DNA from: an uncultured Eubacteriales bacterium
GTDB taxonomy: Bacteria > Bacillota > Clostridia > Oscillospirales > CAG-272
Direction: 5' to 3'
Length of the DNA: 54,254 nt
Assembly: GCA_934434925.1 (NCBI GenBank)
Contig: CAKSAC010000013.1
Span: 1 to 54,254, forward strand
Shown here: positions 40,937 to 49,446 of the stretch, piece after piece
Numbering within the stretch: position 1 is the stretch's first letter
Layout of the letters: every line of letters begins with the position of its first letter
Notes under the pieces: generated by a model
Databases searched by the model: none
Told to the model about the DNA's origin: nothing
The model's input: the letters and a program-made list of their open reading frames with translations, nothing else
Made by a program: the position numbers and the translations under genes

Positions 40937-41473
40937 GTCCGGATGGAAAAGCGGCAGAGGCGCCAGCGTAATAATATCCTCGCGGCGTGCCGCGTCTCCC
41001 TCCGCCAGGACAGCCATCCGGCCGGCAATCTCTCCCCCGGCGCGGCGAACAAGTTCTTCCAGCGCATGCAGGGATTCTCCCGTACTGATCACATCATCGA
41101 CAATCAGAACCCGCCGCCCCTTCATATACGCGGCATCGTATCCGTCCAGATACAATGACTGCCGGGCCTCGGTGGTGATCGAACGGACATCGTACCGTAT
41201 CACGTCCCGCATGTAGAGTTTCGGGCCTTTGCGGGCGAGAATGTAACGGTTGACCCCCATTCTGCGCGCCATGGCGTATACCAACGGAATCCCCTTGGAT
41301 TCAGCCGTAATCATCACATCATGTTCCGGTGCCAGGCGGCAGAGTTCCTCCGCGCATTTTTCGGTCAGTTCCACATCGCCGAAAAGAACAAAAGCGCCGA
41401 TACTCAGCGTATCGTTCACGGGGCAGATGGGTAATTCCCGCGTAATTCCCGGTAATTCAAGATGATAAGTCAT
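40916..41473 (-). CDS. Purine-type phosphoribosyltransferase
   Basis: A 185-residue type I phosphoribosyltransferase that joins a base to PRPP in purine salvage. The PRPP motif RVLIVDDVISTGESL is intact near residue 125, and ITAESKGIPLVYAMARRMG matches the adenine/xanthine phosphoribosyltransferase and PurR C-domain group. Substrate choice (adenine, xanthine or other) cannot be decided by eye. The ATG at 41473 follows AGGGGG. The promoter region contains two superimposed inverted repeats. Confidence 0.88.
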   Translation of the reverse strand: MTYHLELPGITRELPICPVNDTLSIGAFVLFGDVELTEKCAEELCRLAPEHDVMITAESKGIPLVYAMARRMGVNRYILARKGPKLYMRDVIRYDVRSITTEARQSLYLDGYDAAYMKGRRVLIVDDVISTGESLHALEELVRRAGGEIAGRMAVLAEGDAARREDIITLAPLPLFHPDGTPIEG

Positions 41474-41480
41474 AAAAAAT

Positions 41481-41547
41481 CCCCCTTTTTGTTGTGACGG
41501 GGCAAGCATATGCTTGTACCATGTATCACTATACAACAAAAAGAGGG
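41481..41547 (-). promoter_or_regulatory. Inverted repeats around the phosphoribosyltransferase start
   Basis: A 15-bp inverted repeat with one mismatch joins 41481-41495 (which includes the ribosome site) to 41533-41547 (within the promoter spacer). Between them is a perfect 14-bp palindrome CAAGCATATGCTTG at 41503-41516. A repressor site over the start of transcription is the simplest reading. Confidence 0.7.
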
Positions 41548-41556
41548 AAAATGCAA
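41528..41556 (-). promoter_or_regulatory. Predicted promoter of the phosphoribosyltransferase gene
   Basis: TTGCAT and TATAGT with a 17-bp spacer on the minus strand. Transcription would start near 41521, just before the 14-bp palindrome. Confidence 0.7.
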
Positions 41557-41729
41557 GACTCTTTTGCCGATAAAATCCTGCATGCCGGTGCAAAACGGGG
41601 AGACGGCCGGTTTCTCGCGCCCCCAAAAGCACGCGCTTACCGCGCAAACAAGGGTCACGCGAAGGCCGGGGTTTAGTTTACGGCGGACCTTGCCGTTACA
41701 ATCGGCAAAACCGCCTGCGTCCTCGTTCC

Positions 41730-42911
41730 TTACTCGGTTATGCCGGGGTGGGCGCGATGCGAAGGAAGGGTGACCTTCCCCTCCGCATCCGGGAAAGGCG
41801 AACGATAGTCTCCGCGAAGGACCTCGCGGGCTTTCCTATCCCGTATATCGGGAATGTCATAGGTTTTGCCTTCCAGAATGCTGTAAAAGCCGTAAATCCC
41901 CGCCAGCGAGAGCATCACCGCGCGGTAAATATCAAAGATCGGCTCGGCATCCTTCCCGGAGAGATAGTCGAGGATCTGGCGGCAAATACGCGCGTCGGCT
42001 CCGCCGTGTCCTTCTTTCTTTTCCTCTACGGTATACTGATTGGCAGGACTGTACTCCTCCGAAGGCGCGCCGTTTGGGCGGAACAAGACTTTATCCTGAT
42101 CCAGGCGGGAGGTTTCGATCGTTCCCTTCTCGCAGGAAAGGCGGAACCACTTGCCCATCGGGCCGAAGTTACAGCACCCGGTGGAACGGAAGATCGCCCC
42201 GTTGCTCATTTCATAGAGCGCAATGCCGCCGGCACTTTTGTTTTCTTTGTAAGTTTCATGGTCGGCATGCTCCTTGGTGTAGATTTCCATAGCGGTCACA
42301 CGCCGGACATCCAACCCCGTCGCAGCCATCAGCACACCGAGGGTATGCATATTATAATAAGTGACGGGCAGGTGCCGTCTCCAGTGGTTCGGCGTGGGGT
42401 AGAAAAGTTTGGCAGCCTCTTCCGCCGCCTGGCCATTTTCCGGCGGATGCAGATATTCCGCTTCTGCGTAGAGGACTTCCCCCAGCTCTCCCGAACGATA
42501 GCGGTCTTGCAGTTCACCGGGGCCTACCATACGCGGACAGTTGGCAGCCAGCATATATTTGCGGCCTGTGCGTTCACAGCATTCCACGAGATCCAGGCAC
42601 TCCCCAAGCGTCGGCGCGGCTGTCGTTTCGCTGATAACATCGATCCCGGCCTCCATGGCGCGGATGGCATACTTTGCGTGTTCGTGAAAATAGTTAGCCA
42701 GAATGACAGCGTCAATACCGACTTCCATCATTTCATCAAACGTTTCGCAGATCAGGGTATCCTCCCCCACCAGATGGCGAAGTTTTTCGCGTACTTCTTC
42801 ACGTCCGTCGCAAATCGCACGAACGCAGAAACCCGGCTCCTTATAAATCATGGAATAAAAAGCGTCACCGCGGAATCCACCGAAAATACCGACACGGATT
42901 TTCTTTTCCAT
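41730..42911 (-). CDS. Gfo/Idh/MocA-family oxidoreductase
   Basis: A 393-residue NAD(P)-dependent oxidoreductase acting on sugars or cyclitols. The N-terminal Rossmann fold starts RVGIFGGFRGDAF, and the region usually reading EKP is SETTAAPT here, so the catalytic Lys of the EKP motif is absent. The C-terminal beta-sheet domain includes NMHTLGVLMAATG and HADHETYKENKSAGG. Missing Lys suggests a divergent reaction, or that another lysine takes over. The ribosome site is weak (CAGGAGACAATAAAG). GCGTACGC at 42960-42967 in its leader is a small palindrome. Confidence 0.88.
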   Translation of the reverse strand: MEKKIRVGIFGGFRGDAFYSMIYKEPGFCVRAICDGREEVREKLRHLVGEDTLICETFDEMMEVGIDAVILANYFHEHAKYAIRAMEAGIDVISETTAAPTLGECLDLVECCERTGRKYMLAANCPRMVGPGELQDRYRSGELGEVLYAEAEYLHPPENGQAAEEAAKLFYPTPNHWRRHLPVTYYNMHTLGVLMAATGLDVRRVTAMEIYTKEHADHETYKENKSAGGIALYEMSNGAIFRSTGCCNFGPMGKWFRLSCEKGTIETSRLDQDKVLFRPNGAPSEEYSPANQYTVEEKKEGHGGADARICRQILDYLSGKDAEPIFDIYRAVMLSLAGIYGFYSILEGKTYDIPDIRDRKAREVLRGDYRSPFPDAEGKVTLPSHRAHPGITE

Positions 42912-43072
42912 CTTTATTGTCTCCTGTTTTTTCTTTTGGGTTTAAGTTCAGTATATAAGCGTACGCACCAAAAGTCCATAGACAAATCGCTGGTTCCCAT
43001 GGATTTTTCGCCAATCCCGTCGCATTTCCGCGCAAGACCCGCAAGTACCCGTTTCTTTTTTGCGGAAAGTCC

Positions 43073-43101
43073 TTGATACTTTTTCCGTTATATGCTATAC
43101 T
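43073..43101 (+). promoter_or_regulatory. Predicted promoter of the SLOG gene
   Basis: TTGATA and TATACT with a 17-bp spacer, 66 bp before the start. Confidence 0.8.
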
Positions 43102-43166
43102 GGTCTTCAAAAACGGGTCGGTTCGCGAAAGAACCGCGACGACAAAGCAAGAAAGAAGGGGAACCT

Positions 43167-43640
43167 ATGTCCGGCTGCTGTTTTACCGGTCACCGCATGA
43201 TTCCGTGGCAAACGGGCGATCGCCTGCGCATACTTCTGGCCGGGCAGATACGTGAACTCTACCGCGCCGGTATGCGTGATTTTTACGCCGGCGGAGCGCT
43301 CGGCTTTGACATGATGGCAGAGGAAACCGTCTGTCGGTTGAAAGAAAACGACCTGCCGCAAGCGCGCCTGCACCTGATTCTCCCCTGCACCGACCAGGAC
43401 GCACGATGGAACAATACGGACAGATCGCGTTACCGCGAACTCCTCGCCCGGGCGGACAGCGTGCGCTATATCACGCAATTCTATTGCCCCGGCGTTATGG
43501 CGGCACGCAACCGGGAACTGGTTGCCTCGGCCACGGTCTGCATTGCCTATCTGACGCATGCGGGCGGAACCGCGCAAACAGTCTCCATGGCCAGAGAGGC
43601 CGGCCGTCGGATTATCAACCTCGCCGATCTTCTGGCATAG
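43167..43640 (+). CDS. SLOG-family protein (YpsA/DUF1273-like)
   Basis: A 157-residue Rossmann-like protein of the SLOG superfamily. It begins GCCFTGHRMIP, the DUF1273 signature, then shows the nucleotide-binding YAGGALGFDMMAEE loop and LILPCTDQ. Relatives include YpsA, proposed to sense NAD- or nucleotide-derived ligands and to affect cell division in Firmicutes. The ATG at 43167 follows AAGAAGGGGAACCT. It is a single-gene unit with its own promoter and terminator. Confidence 0.88.
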   Translation: MSGCCFTGHRMIPWQTGDRLRILLAGQIRELYRAGMRDFYAGGALGFDMMAEETVCRLKENDLPQARLHLILPCTDQDARWNNTDRSRYRELLARADSVRYITQFYCPGVMAARNRELVASATVCIAYLTHAGGTAQTVSMAREAGRRIINLADLLA

Positions 43641-43660
43641 TTTTGTTTACAAAATTTTAT

Positions 43661-43684
43661 AAAAGCGGCAAAAAGCCGCTTTTA
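43661..43684. terminator. Bidirectional terminator between SLOG and PAP2 genes
   Basis: AAAAGCGGC pairs with GCCGCTTTT across AAAAA or TTTTT; convergent genes lie on either side. The hairpin is flanked by the direct repeat TGTTTACAAAA. Confidence 0.85.
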
Positions 43685-43687
43685 TGT

Positions 43688-44230
43688 TTACAAAAAATCC
43701 CTGTTCTGTGCGCCTCTTCGGAAGAAAAGCGTTCCAAGGCCGATGAGAAATCCGATGACGATACCGGCCAGTACATCGCTCGGAAAATGCACAAACAGAT
43801 ACAGCCGGGAAAAAGCAATCAGCAAAGCGACCGGCACCGACAGGCAGGCGGCGCGCCACCCGCTCCCCGAAAGCACCGTTGCCGCCACGGCGGAAGACAG
43901 CGCATGCCCCGACGGGAATGAAAAATCGGCGGGAACGGGAATCAGGAGCGAAACGGTCGGATCCAGCCAGCAGGGTCGCGGGCGCGCCACCAGATTCTTG
44001 ATAAGCAGATTGCCCACCAGAAAGCCCGCCAGCAACCCGACAAAAAGCCGGATCCCCGTGCGGCGGGTACGCCGGCAGAACAAAAGGACCGCCGCCGTCA
44101 CAATCCATATCGCCCCGAAATCGCCGAGATGGGTGAAAATGCGAAAAAAGAAATCCAGAAAATCGCAGCGCAGGGTTTGCTGTATCCGGTAAAGCACCGA
44201 AAAATCAATCTTGTTCAGCCATTCGGTCAT
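43688..44230 (-). CDS. PAP2-family phosphatase
   Basis: A 180-residue membrane phosphatase of the PAP2 superfamily. All three motifs are present: KNLVARPRP, FPSGH and SRLYLFVHFPSD, with about five to six membrane helices. Likely substrates are lipid phosphates such as undecaprenyl pyrophosphate or phosphatidylglycerophosphate. The start follows GGGAAAGGAAGAACC. It lies 67 bases downstream of the MutS-like gene and may share its transcript. Confidence 0.92.
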   Translation of the reverse strand: MTEWLNKIDFSVLYRIQQTLRCDFLDFFFRIFTHLGDFGAIWIVTAAVLLFCRRTRRTGIRLFVGLLAGFLVGNLLIKNLVARPRPCWLDPTVSLLIPVPADFSFPSGHALSSAVAATVLSGSGWRAACLSVPVALLIAFSRLYLFVHFPSDVLAGIVIGFLIGLGTLFFRRGAQNRDFL

Positions 44231-44297
44231 GGTTCTTCCTTTCCCGTCCGCCGCTCTTTACGGGACAGACATCGCTTTTCAAAAAAAGCCTGCCGGA

Positions 44298-45908
44298 TCA
44301 GTCCTTTTCTTTTTTCGCCGCTTTCGTCAGAGAATCAAAGGTAAGTCCGTATTTTTCGGCAATATCGCGGGCATAGCTCTTCCCGTCCGGCACACGGCGA
44401 AGGATCAAAAACGAGCGCTTTCCTTCTTCGATCCCCGCCACAAGCGTATCAAACCGGATCCCTCCGGCCGAAAGCGAGCGTTCGTTGACAGCCGGAACCT
44501 CTGCCGCCAGCTCATGCAGATGCGTGGAAAAAATGCCGCGCACGCGCCGCGCACCCAAAGCGGCAAGAATCTCCGCCGCAATGAAAGATGCCTCATAGGA
44601 GCCGGTGGAAGAAAGCGATTCGTCCAGCAGGATTAAGCTGTTTTCGGTCGTTTCGGAAAAAATCTCCCGCAGTCGGGCGCATTCTTCTCCGAGGCGCCCC
44701 TTGTCAATGGTGTCCTCTGCCCCGGTCGGAAAATGCGTGTAAATCCCGTCCGCCGGGCTGATGCGCGCCGCCTTCGCCGGAACCGGCAGGCCAAGCTGAA
44801 AGAACGCCTGGCAAAGCCCGACCGCGCAGGTGATAACCGACTTGCCGCCGCGGTTCGGCCCGGTCAGAATATAAAAGCGGCCGTTATCGTCGAAAGCAAA
44901 ATCATTGGGAACAATCTCTTCCTCCACCCGGAGCGCAACATCGGGATTATACAACCCCGTCGCCGTCAGACTTTTTTCGGCCTCCGGCGCGATTTCGGGG
45001 ATGGTGAGCGCATAGCCTTTTTGCGTAAGACGGGCAATCAGATCCGCTCCGCGGGTGACAAATTCAATCTCCGGCAAAATCCGCAAAAGGAAATCGGTCT
45101 TTTCCAGTACATATTCGCCGACAATCCCGCGCCACGCACGCACCGAAGACCGGAAGACTTCTTCCAGCGCCCCGAAAAACGCGCGGGAAAGCGCGTCCTG
45201 CCGATTTTCATTTTCTTCTTTTCCAAACGGAACGAGCGAGGCAATACAGGTCATCGCGTCATTGCGGAAACTCATGCGCAGGATTTTATCCAGCAGTTTT
45301 CCGGAATGGAACGGTGTCTGATTGACGGAAATAACCCCGGCCTCCACCGGGCGCATGGCGGTATCGAGGTTCACCCCGATGGTAATGCTCCTGACTTCCT
45401 GAATCCGCGATGCCAACGCCGAGAGGTCGCGGTTCAGGTTTTTATAATACTCGCTCTCGGAGAGTTCGGTCACCGTATCGGTGAAACGGCAGAACGCCTC
45501 GCTCCGCATCTGCGGCCGCAGGGGCGCAAGCCCTTCCCGCAAGGTATCCACACACCGGATATAGAGTTCCACCTCGGTGATACTGTACAGATAGGAATCC
45601 CCGCTTGTGTTCCGGTCATTGTCCAACGCGCGCAATTCTATCATGTCGGAAAGCATCGGAAGAATCCGGCGCAGGGTCATTGAAAGGCCGGGGATGGCCG
45701 AAAGATCGGAAAAAACCGCCTGCCGGTAGGCAATCACCTCGGGCGACGCCGTAAAAAAGGAAGAGAGCGGCGCTTTTTTCAGCGGGAGAAGCGTTGAAAG
45801 TCCGATCTCTTCCAGAACGCTCTCGCCGATCTTCGGGATTTTCCCTTCAGCGGCCTCAGCCGCGCTCTCTCTGTCAGGATACAGAAAACTCAGAAAATTC
45901 TCTTCCAA
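44298..45908 (-). CDS. MutS-like ATPase lacking mismatch-recognition domain
   Basis: A 536-residue protein with a MutS core/lever region (about 60-330) and a C-terminal ABC-type ATPase with Walker A TGPNRGGKSV, Walker B LILLDESLSST and a later FSTHLHEL His. The N-terminal mismatch-binding domain of MutS is absent, so this is a MutS-family protein of the kind often called DNA mismatch repair MutS-related. A TTG start at 45908 fits AGAGG placed seven bases upstream; the frame extends further up without a ribosome site. Its long leader contains a stable hairpin. Confidence 0.88.
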   Translation of the reverse strand: MEENFLSFLYPDRESAAEAAEGKIPKIGESVLEEIGLSTLLPLKKAPLSSFFTASPEVIAYRQAVFSDLSAIPGLSMTLRRILPMLSDMIELRALDNDRNTSGDSYLYSITEVELYIRCVDTLREGLAPLRPQMRSEAFCRFTDTVTELSESEYYKNLNRDLSALASRIQEVRSITIGVNLDTAMRPVEAGVISVNQTPFHSGKLLDKILRMSFRNDAMTCIASLVPFGKEENENRQDALSRAFFGALEEVFRSSVRAWRGIVGEYVLEKTDFLLRILPEIEFVTRGADLIARLTQKGYALTIPEIAPEAEKSLTATGLYNPDVALRVEEEIVPNDFAFDDNGRFYILTGPNRGGKSVITCAVGLCQAFFQLGLPVPAKAARISPADGIYTHFPTGAEDTIDKGRLGEECARLREIFSETTENSLILLDESLSSTGSYEASFIAAEILAALGARRVRGIFSTHLHELAAEVPAVNERSLSAGGIRFDTLVAGIEEGKRSFLILRRVPDGKSYARDIAEKYGLTFDSLTKAAKKEKD

Positions 45909-45988
45909 AATGGTCCTCTTTCTCCCGGGGCACCGGGCTTTCAGACAGGTTTTCCGCCCTCCGGCGGCACCGTTTTTCGACTTCGGGT

Positions 45989-46029
45989 GCTCTCGGCACG
46001 GTCTTCCGCACTCCCGGAAAGACCGAGAG
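45989..46029 (-). promoter_or_regulatory. Leader hairpin of the MutS-like gene
   Basis: Within the roughly 150-base leader, GGTCTTTCCG pairs with CGGAAGACC and the outer CTCTCGG with CCGAGAG can extend the helix. No T tract follows, so it is not an intrinsic terminator; purpose unknown. Confidence 0.6.
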
Positions 46030-46067
46030 AAAACGCGAAAAGACCGCCCCCGAAAACTATCTTTTTT

Positions 46068-46096
46068 ATTGTACCACACCTTTGCGGAAAATGCAA
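46068..46096 (-). promoter_or_regulatory. Predicted promoter of the MutS-like gene
   Basis: TTGCAT and TACAAT with 17-bp spacing on the minus strand. It is divergent from the glmS promoter about 135 bp away. Confidence 0.75.
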
Positions 46097-46230
46097 GTTC
46101 ATCGTTTCTCCCTCTCTCCGTCGTCTCCCCCCTGTCGGGCGCACAATTTTTTGCCCGGCTGTTTCCCAAACAGCACGTATCTTTCGGCTGTGCAGGCCTT
46201 TCGCCTCGTCGCTCTTTTTTGTTTTTTCTC

Positions 46231-46259
46231 TTGACAAAAATGGTATTTTAGGCTATAAT
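46231..46259 (+). promoter_or_regulatory. Consensus promoter of glmS
   Basis: TTGACA, 17 bp and TATAAT, a perfect match. The leader of about 80 bases is too short and unlike the glmS ribozyme. Confidence 0.9.
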
Positions 46260-46344
46260 GGGTCTCGGTTTTATCCGTTTTTACAAATAATCGCTGTGTT
46301 CCGGGGTTTTCCGTCGGAAAGGCCGGAAGAAGAAAGGAAATTAT

Positions 46345-48183
46345 ATGTGCGGCATTGTCGGTTTTACCGGTGCGCGTCAGGCGGCATCGATCATTCTTGC
46401 CGGATTATCAAAACTCGAATACCGGGGGTATGACTCGGCAGGGTTAGCCGTTCGCAACGAGGACGGTAATACCACTCTCGTCAAAGCAAAGGGGCGCCTG
46501 CAGGCGCTGTATGAAAAAACGAACGGCGGGGCAGCCGTTCCCGGCACCTGCGGCATCGGACACACGCGTTGGGCCACGCACGGGGAGCCATCCGAATGCA
46601 ATGCACACCCCCACAAAAGTGATGACGGTAACGTCATCGGTGTGCATAACGGGATTATTGAAAACTATTGTGAAATCCGCGAAAAGCTGATGAAAAACGG
46701 CTATGTCTTCTATTCCGAGACCGATACCGAAGCACTGGTCAAACTGGTTGATTACTATTATAAAAAGTACAAAGGAGGCCCGATTGACGCGCTGGCCAAG
46801 ACCATGGTACGCGTCCGCGGCTCTTACGCGCTGGCCGTGATGTTTTCCGGCTATCCCGGGGAGATTTACGTGGCACGGAAGGACAGCCCGCTGATCATCG
46901 GGCGCGGAGAGGGAGAAAGTTATCTTGCTTCGGACGTTCCCGCCATTCTTCCCTATACCCGCACCGTTTATTACGTCGGGAACCTTGAAATGGCCCGCCT
47001 CAGCCGGGACGGGGTGACCTTTTACAACCTGGACGGCGACGTGGTGGAGAAAGAACCGACCGAAATCAAATGGGATGCCGAAGCGGCCGAGCGCGGCGGA
47101 TTTGAGCATTTCATGATGAAGGAGATTCACGAACAGCCGAAGGCTATCCGCGATACGCTCGCCTCTGTCATCCGGGGAAAAGAGATCGACCTTTCTGAAG
47201 TCGGGGTCAATGACGATCTCCTCCGCGGGATTTCTTCGATCACCGTAGTTGCCTGCGGTTCGGCCTATCACGTCGGGATGGTGGCGCAGTACGTCATCGA
47301 AGACTTCTGCCGGGTTGCGGTACGCTGTGAGCTGGCCTCGGAATACCGTTACCGCCGACCGATCCATCAGCCCGGCGAGTTGGTAATCGTCATCAGCCAG
47401 TCCGGAGAGACGGCGGACAGTCTTGCCGCCCTGCGGGAAGCGAAGGAGAGCGGTGCCGAAACGCTGGCGATCGTCAACGTCGTCGGTAGTTCAATCGCCC
47501 GGGAAGCCGGACACGTCTTCTATACGCTGGCCGGACCCGAGATCGCCGTAGCCACCACCAAAGCGTACAGCACACAGCTGATCGCCGTTTATCTCTTCGC
47601 CCTGGCGCTTGCGCGGGCCAAAGCCACCGTCAGCGAAGAAGAGTATGCCTCCCTGCTGTCCGAACTTGAATCGCTCCCGCAAAAGGTGGAAAGGATCCTG
47701 GAGGACCGCGAACGCGTCCAGTACTTTGCCGCCAAGTTTTCCAATATCCGCGACGCCTTCTTTATCGGCCGGGGCACCGATTACGCCATCTGCATGGAAG
47801 GCAGTCTCAAAATGAAGGAGATCAGCTACATTCATTCGGAGGCCTATGCGGCAGGAGAACTGAAGCACGGAACGATCAGCCTGATCGAGGACGGAACGCT
47901 GGTCATCGGCGTTCTCACCCAGAACTCGCTCTATGAAAAAAGTATCTCCAACCTCACCGAAGTGAAGAGCCGCGGGGCGCGCATCCTCGGTCTGACGACT
48001 TTCGGCCATTACGAGATTGAGGATACGGCAGACTACACGATCTATGTTCCGCGCACCGATCCGCATTTCGCCGCCAGCCTTGCAGTGGTACCTCTCCAGC
48101 TCCTCGGCTATTATATCAGCGTTGCCAAAGGGCTGGACGTGGATAAACCGCGCAACCTTGCCAAGAGCGTTACCGTCGAGTGA
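46345..48183 (+). CDS. glmS: Glutamine-fructose-6-phosphate aminotransferase (isomerizing)
   Basis: Makes glucosamine-6-phosphate from fructose-6-phosphate and glutamine, the entry to peptidoglycan amino sugars. The 612-residue protein begins MCGIVGFTGA, with Cys2 as the glutaminase nucleophile, and HTRWATHGEP. Two SIS domains follow with VACGSAYHVG and SQSGETADSL, and it ends DKPRNLAKSVTVE as expected. The start follows AAGAAAGGAAATTAT. It is a single-gene unit with its own promoter and terminator. Confidence 0.98.
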   Translation: MCGIVGFTGARQAASIILAGLSKLEYRGYDSAGLAVRNEDGNTTLVKAKGRLQALYEKTNGGAAVPGTCGIGHTRWATHGEPSECNAHPHKSDDGNVIGVHNGIIENYCEIREKLMKNGYVFYSETDTEALVKLVDYYYKKYKGGPIDALAKTMVRVRGSYALAVMFSGYPGEIYVARKDSPLIIGRGEGESYLASDVPAILPYTRTVYYVGNLEMARLSRDGVTFYNLDGDVVEKEPTEIKWDAEAAERGGFEHFMMKEIHEQPKAIRDTLASVIRGKEIDLSEVGVNDDLLRGISSITVVACGSAYHVGMVAQYVIEDFCRVAVRCELASEYRYRRPIHQPGELVIVISQSGETADSLAALREAKESGAETLAIVNVVGSSIAREAGHVFYTLAGPEIAVATTKAYSTQLIAVYLFALALARAKATVSEEEYASLLSELESLPQKVERILEDRERVQYFAAKFSNIRDAFFIGRGTDYAICMEGSLKMKEISYIHSEAYAAGELKHGTISLIEDGTLVIGVLTQNSLYEKSISNLTEVKSRGARILGLTTFGHYEIEDTADYTIYVPRTDPHFAASLAVVPLQLLGYYISVAKGLDVDKPRNLAKSVTVE

Positions 48184-48196
48184 TCCGAAAACAATG

Positions 48197-48224
48197 AAAA
48201 AGCACCGGGGATTCCGGTGCTTTT
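48197..48224 (+). terminator. Terminator of glmS
   Basis: GCACCGG pairs with CCGGTGC across a five-base loop, with A residues before and TTTT after. It also faces the convergent YitT gene. Confidence 0.85.
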
Positions 48225-48236
48225 GTATAGAAAACT

Positions 48237-49274
48237 TTACTTTTTCGGATTTTGCGGCCGCTGACTCCCGTCGTTGAATTTTCCGACGACTTCGCCCACC
48301 GAGCCGAAATACGCGAAAGTATCCGGGTACTCGCGGATGATCTCATGGAAACGCGCCATCTGACGCGGACGGATCAGACAAATCAAAAGGGATTTTTCCC
48401 GGCGTTCAAACATTCCGACAGCCGGGATCACCGTCACGGCATGGCCGAGTTCCTCAATCATCCGGCGCGACATCGCTTCGGCATATTCGGTCACCACTTC
48501 AAATTTCACCACGCTTTTCCCGCCCTGCACGATCCGGTCACAGGTAACGCTTGAAATATAACTGAAGATGATAGAAAGGAAAACCGGGGTGAGATTGTCG
48601 CGATAAACAAAGAGCGAAACAACGGCAATCGCGCCGTTCACGGCCAGGATCATGGAACCCACGCTGATATGCGGGTGCTTTTTTTGCAGAACGGCCCCCA
48701 CAATGTCCGCGCCGCCGGTCGAAGAATTCACAAGGAACGAAAGCGCCAGCGCAATCCCGCTCATGACCCCGCCGAAAACCGCAGACAGAATCCGCGTTCC
48801 CATATCTTGCACCATCGGTACCCCGCCGATTGAAAAACGAAAGGTAGGGTCAAGGACATTATCGAGAAGAAAAAGCATCACGGTCATCAACACAGTCGTG
48901 AGAAGCGAGCGGATGGCAAACCGACGGGAAAAACTCCGGTATGCCCAAAGGACCAACGGAATATTGAGGAGTAAAAGCAGGAGCGAACTGAAGTCAACCC
49001 CTCCGCCCGTACCGGCGATCCCGATGCTGTACTGTACCATCGCGACCACACCGCCGACACCCCCTGGCGCAAATCGTGCCGCTCCGACAAAATAATGGAA
49101 CCCAACCGTATAAAAAAGCGACGCAACCAATATGTAAAGAGCCGCCTTGCGCCTTTCGCGTTTCCGGTCTACCGGCCGGATATACCAATCTTTTTCCACC
49201 CGATAAGTAGGGCGTTCCGTCGGGGTCTTTTGACGGGTTTCTTTTTCTTCCATAGCTCCATTACCTCTTTTCAT
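48237..49274 (-). CDS. YitT-family membrane protein
   Basis: A 345-residue protein of the YitT (DUF161) family: five to six membrane helices at about 45-240, including FAPGGVGGVV and STGGADIVG, then a C-terminal DUF2179 ligand-binding-like domain (VVTEYAEAMSRRM). The function of the family is not established. Two starts are plausible: the ATG at 49274 with GGAG very close, or the ATG at 49253 with AGAGG ten bases upstream; the longer form is given. The N terminus is hydrophilic and charged. Confidence 0.9.
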   Translation of the reverse strand: MKRGNGAMEEKETRQKTPTERPTYRVEKDWYIRPVDRKRERRKAALYILVASLFYTVGFHYFVGAARFAPGGVGGVVAMVQYSIGIAGTGGGVDFSSLLLLLLNIPLVLWAYRSFSRRFAIRSLLTTVLMTVMLFLLDNVLDPTFRFSIGGVPMVQDMGTRILSAVFGGVMSGIALALSFLVNSSTGGADIVGAVLQKKHPHISVGSMILAVNGAIAVVSLFVYRDNLTPVFLSIIFSYISSVTCDRIVQGGKSVVKFEVVTEYAEAMSRRMIEELGHAVTVIPAVGMFERREKSLLICLIRPRQMARFHEIIREYPDTFAYFGSVGEVVGKFNDGSQRPQNPKK

Positions 49275-49288
49275 CTTCTCCTGTCTCT

Positions 49289-49317
49289 ATCTTACTGCGG
49301 GAAAATACAAAAGTCAA
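49289..49317 (-). promoter_or_regulatory. Predicted promoter of the YitT gene
   Basis: TTGACT and TAAGAT with a 17-bp spacer on the minus strand. Confidence 0.65.
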
Positions 49318-49322
49318 GCAGA

Positions 49323-49394
49323 ACCGCCTGCCGCGAGAAAAACGCCGCCGGACGAAAAAACCGCCTGCCGCGAGAAAAACGCCGCCGCACGAAA
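49323..49394. repeat. Direct repeat pair, period 37 bp
   Basis: Two copies of a 35-bp GC-rich sequence beginning ACCGCCTGCCGCGAG start at 49323 and 49360 and differ at one base. They lie between the YitT promoter and the end of serA. Confidence 0.85.
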
Positions 49395-49446
49395 GAAAAA
49401 CGCCGGCCGGCATTTTCACCGGCTCGGCAATCTTCCTTACGGTACA

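Noticed and set aside
46260..46344. glmS ribozyme upstream of glmS
   Set aside because: The leader is only about 80 bases and lacks the conserved ribozyme core; control must differ from the Bacillus pattern.
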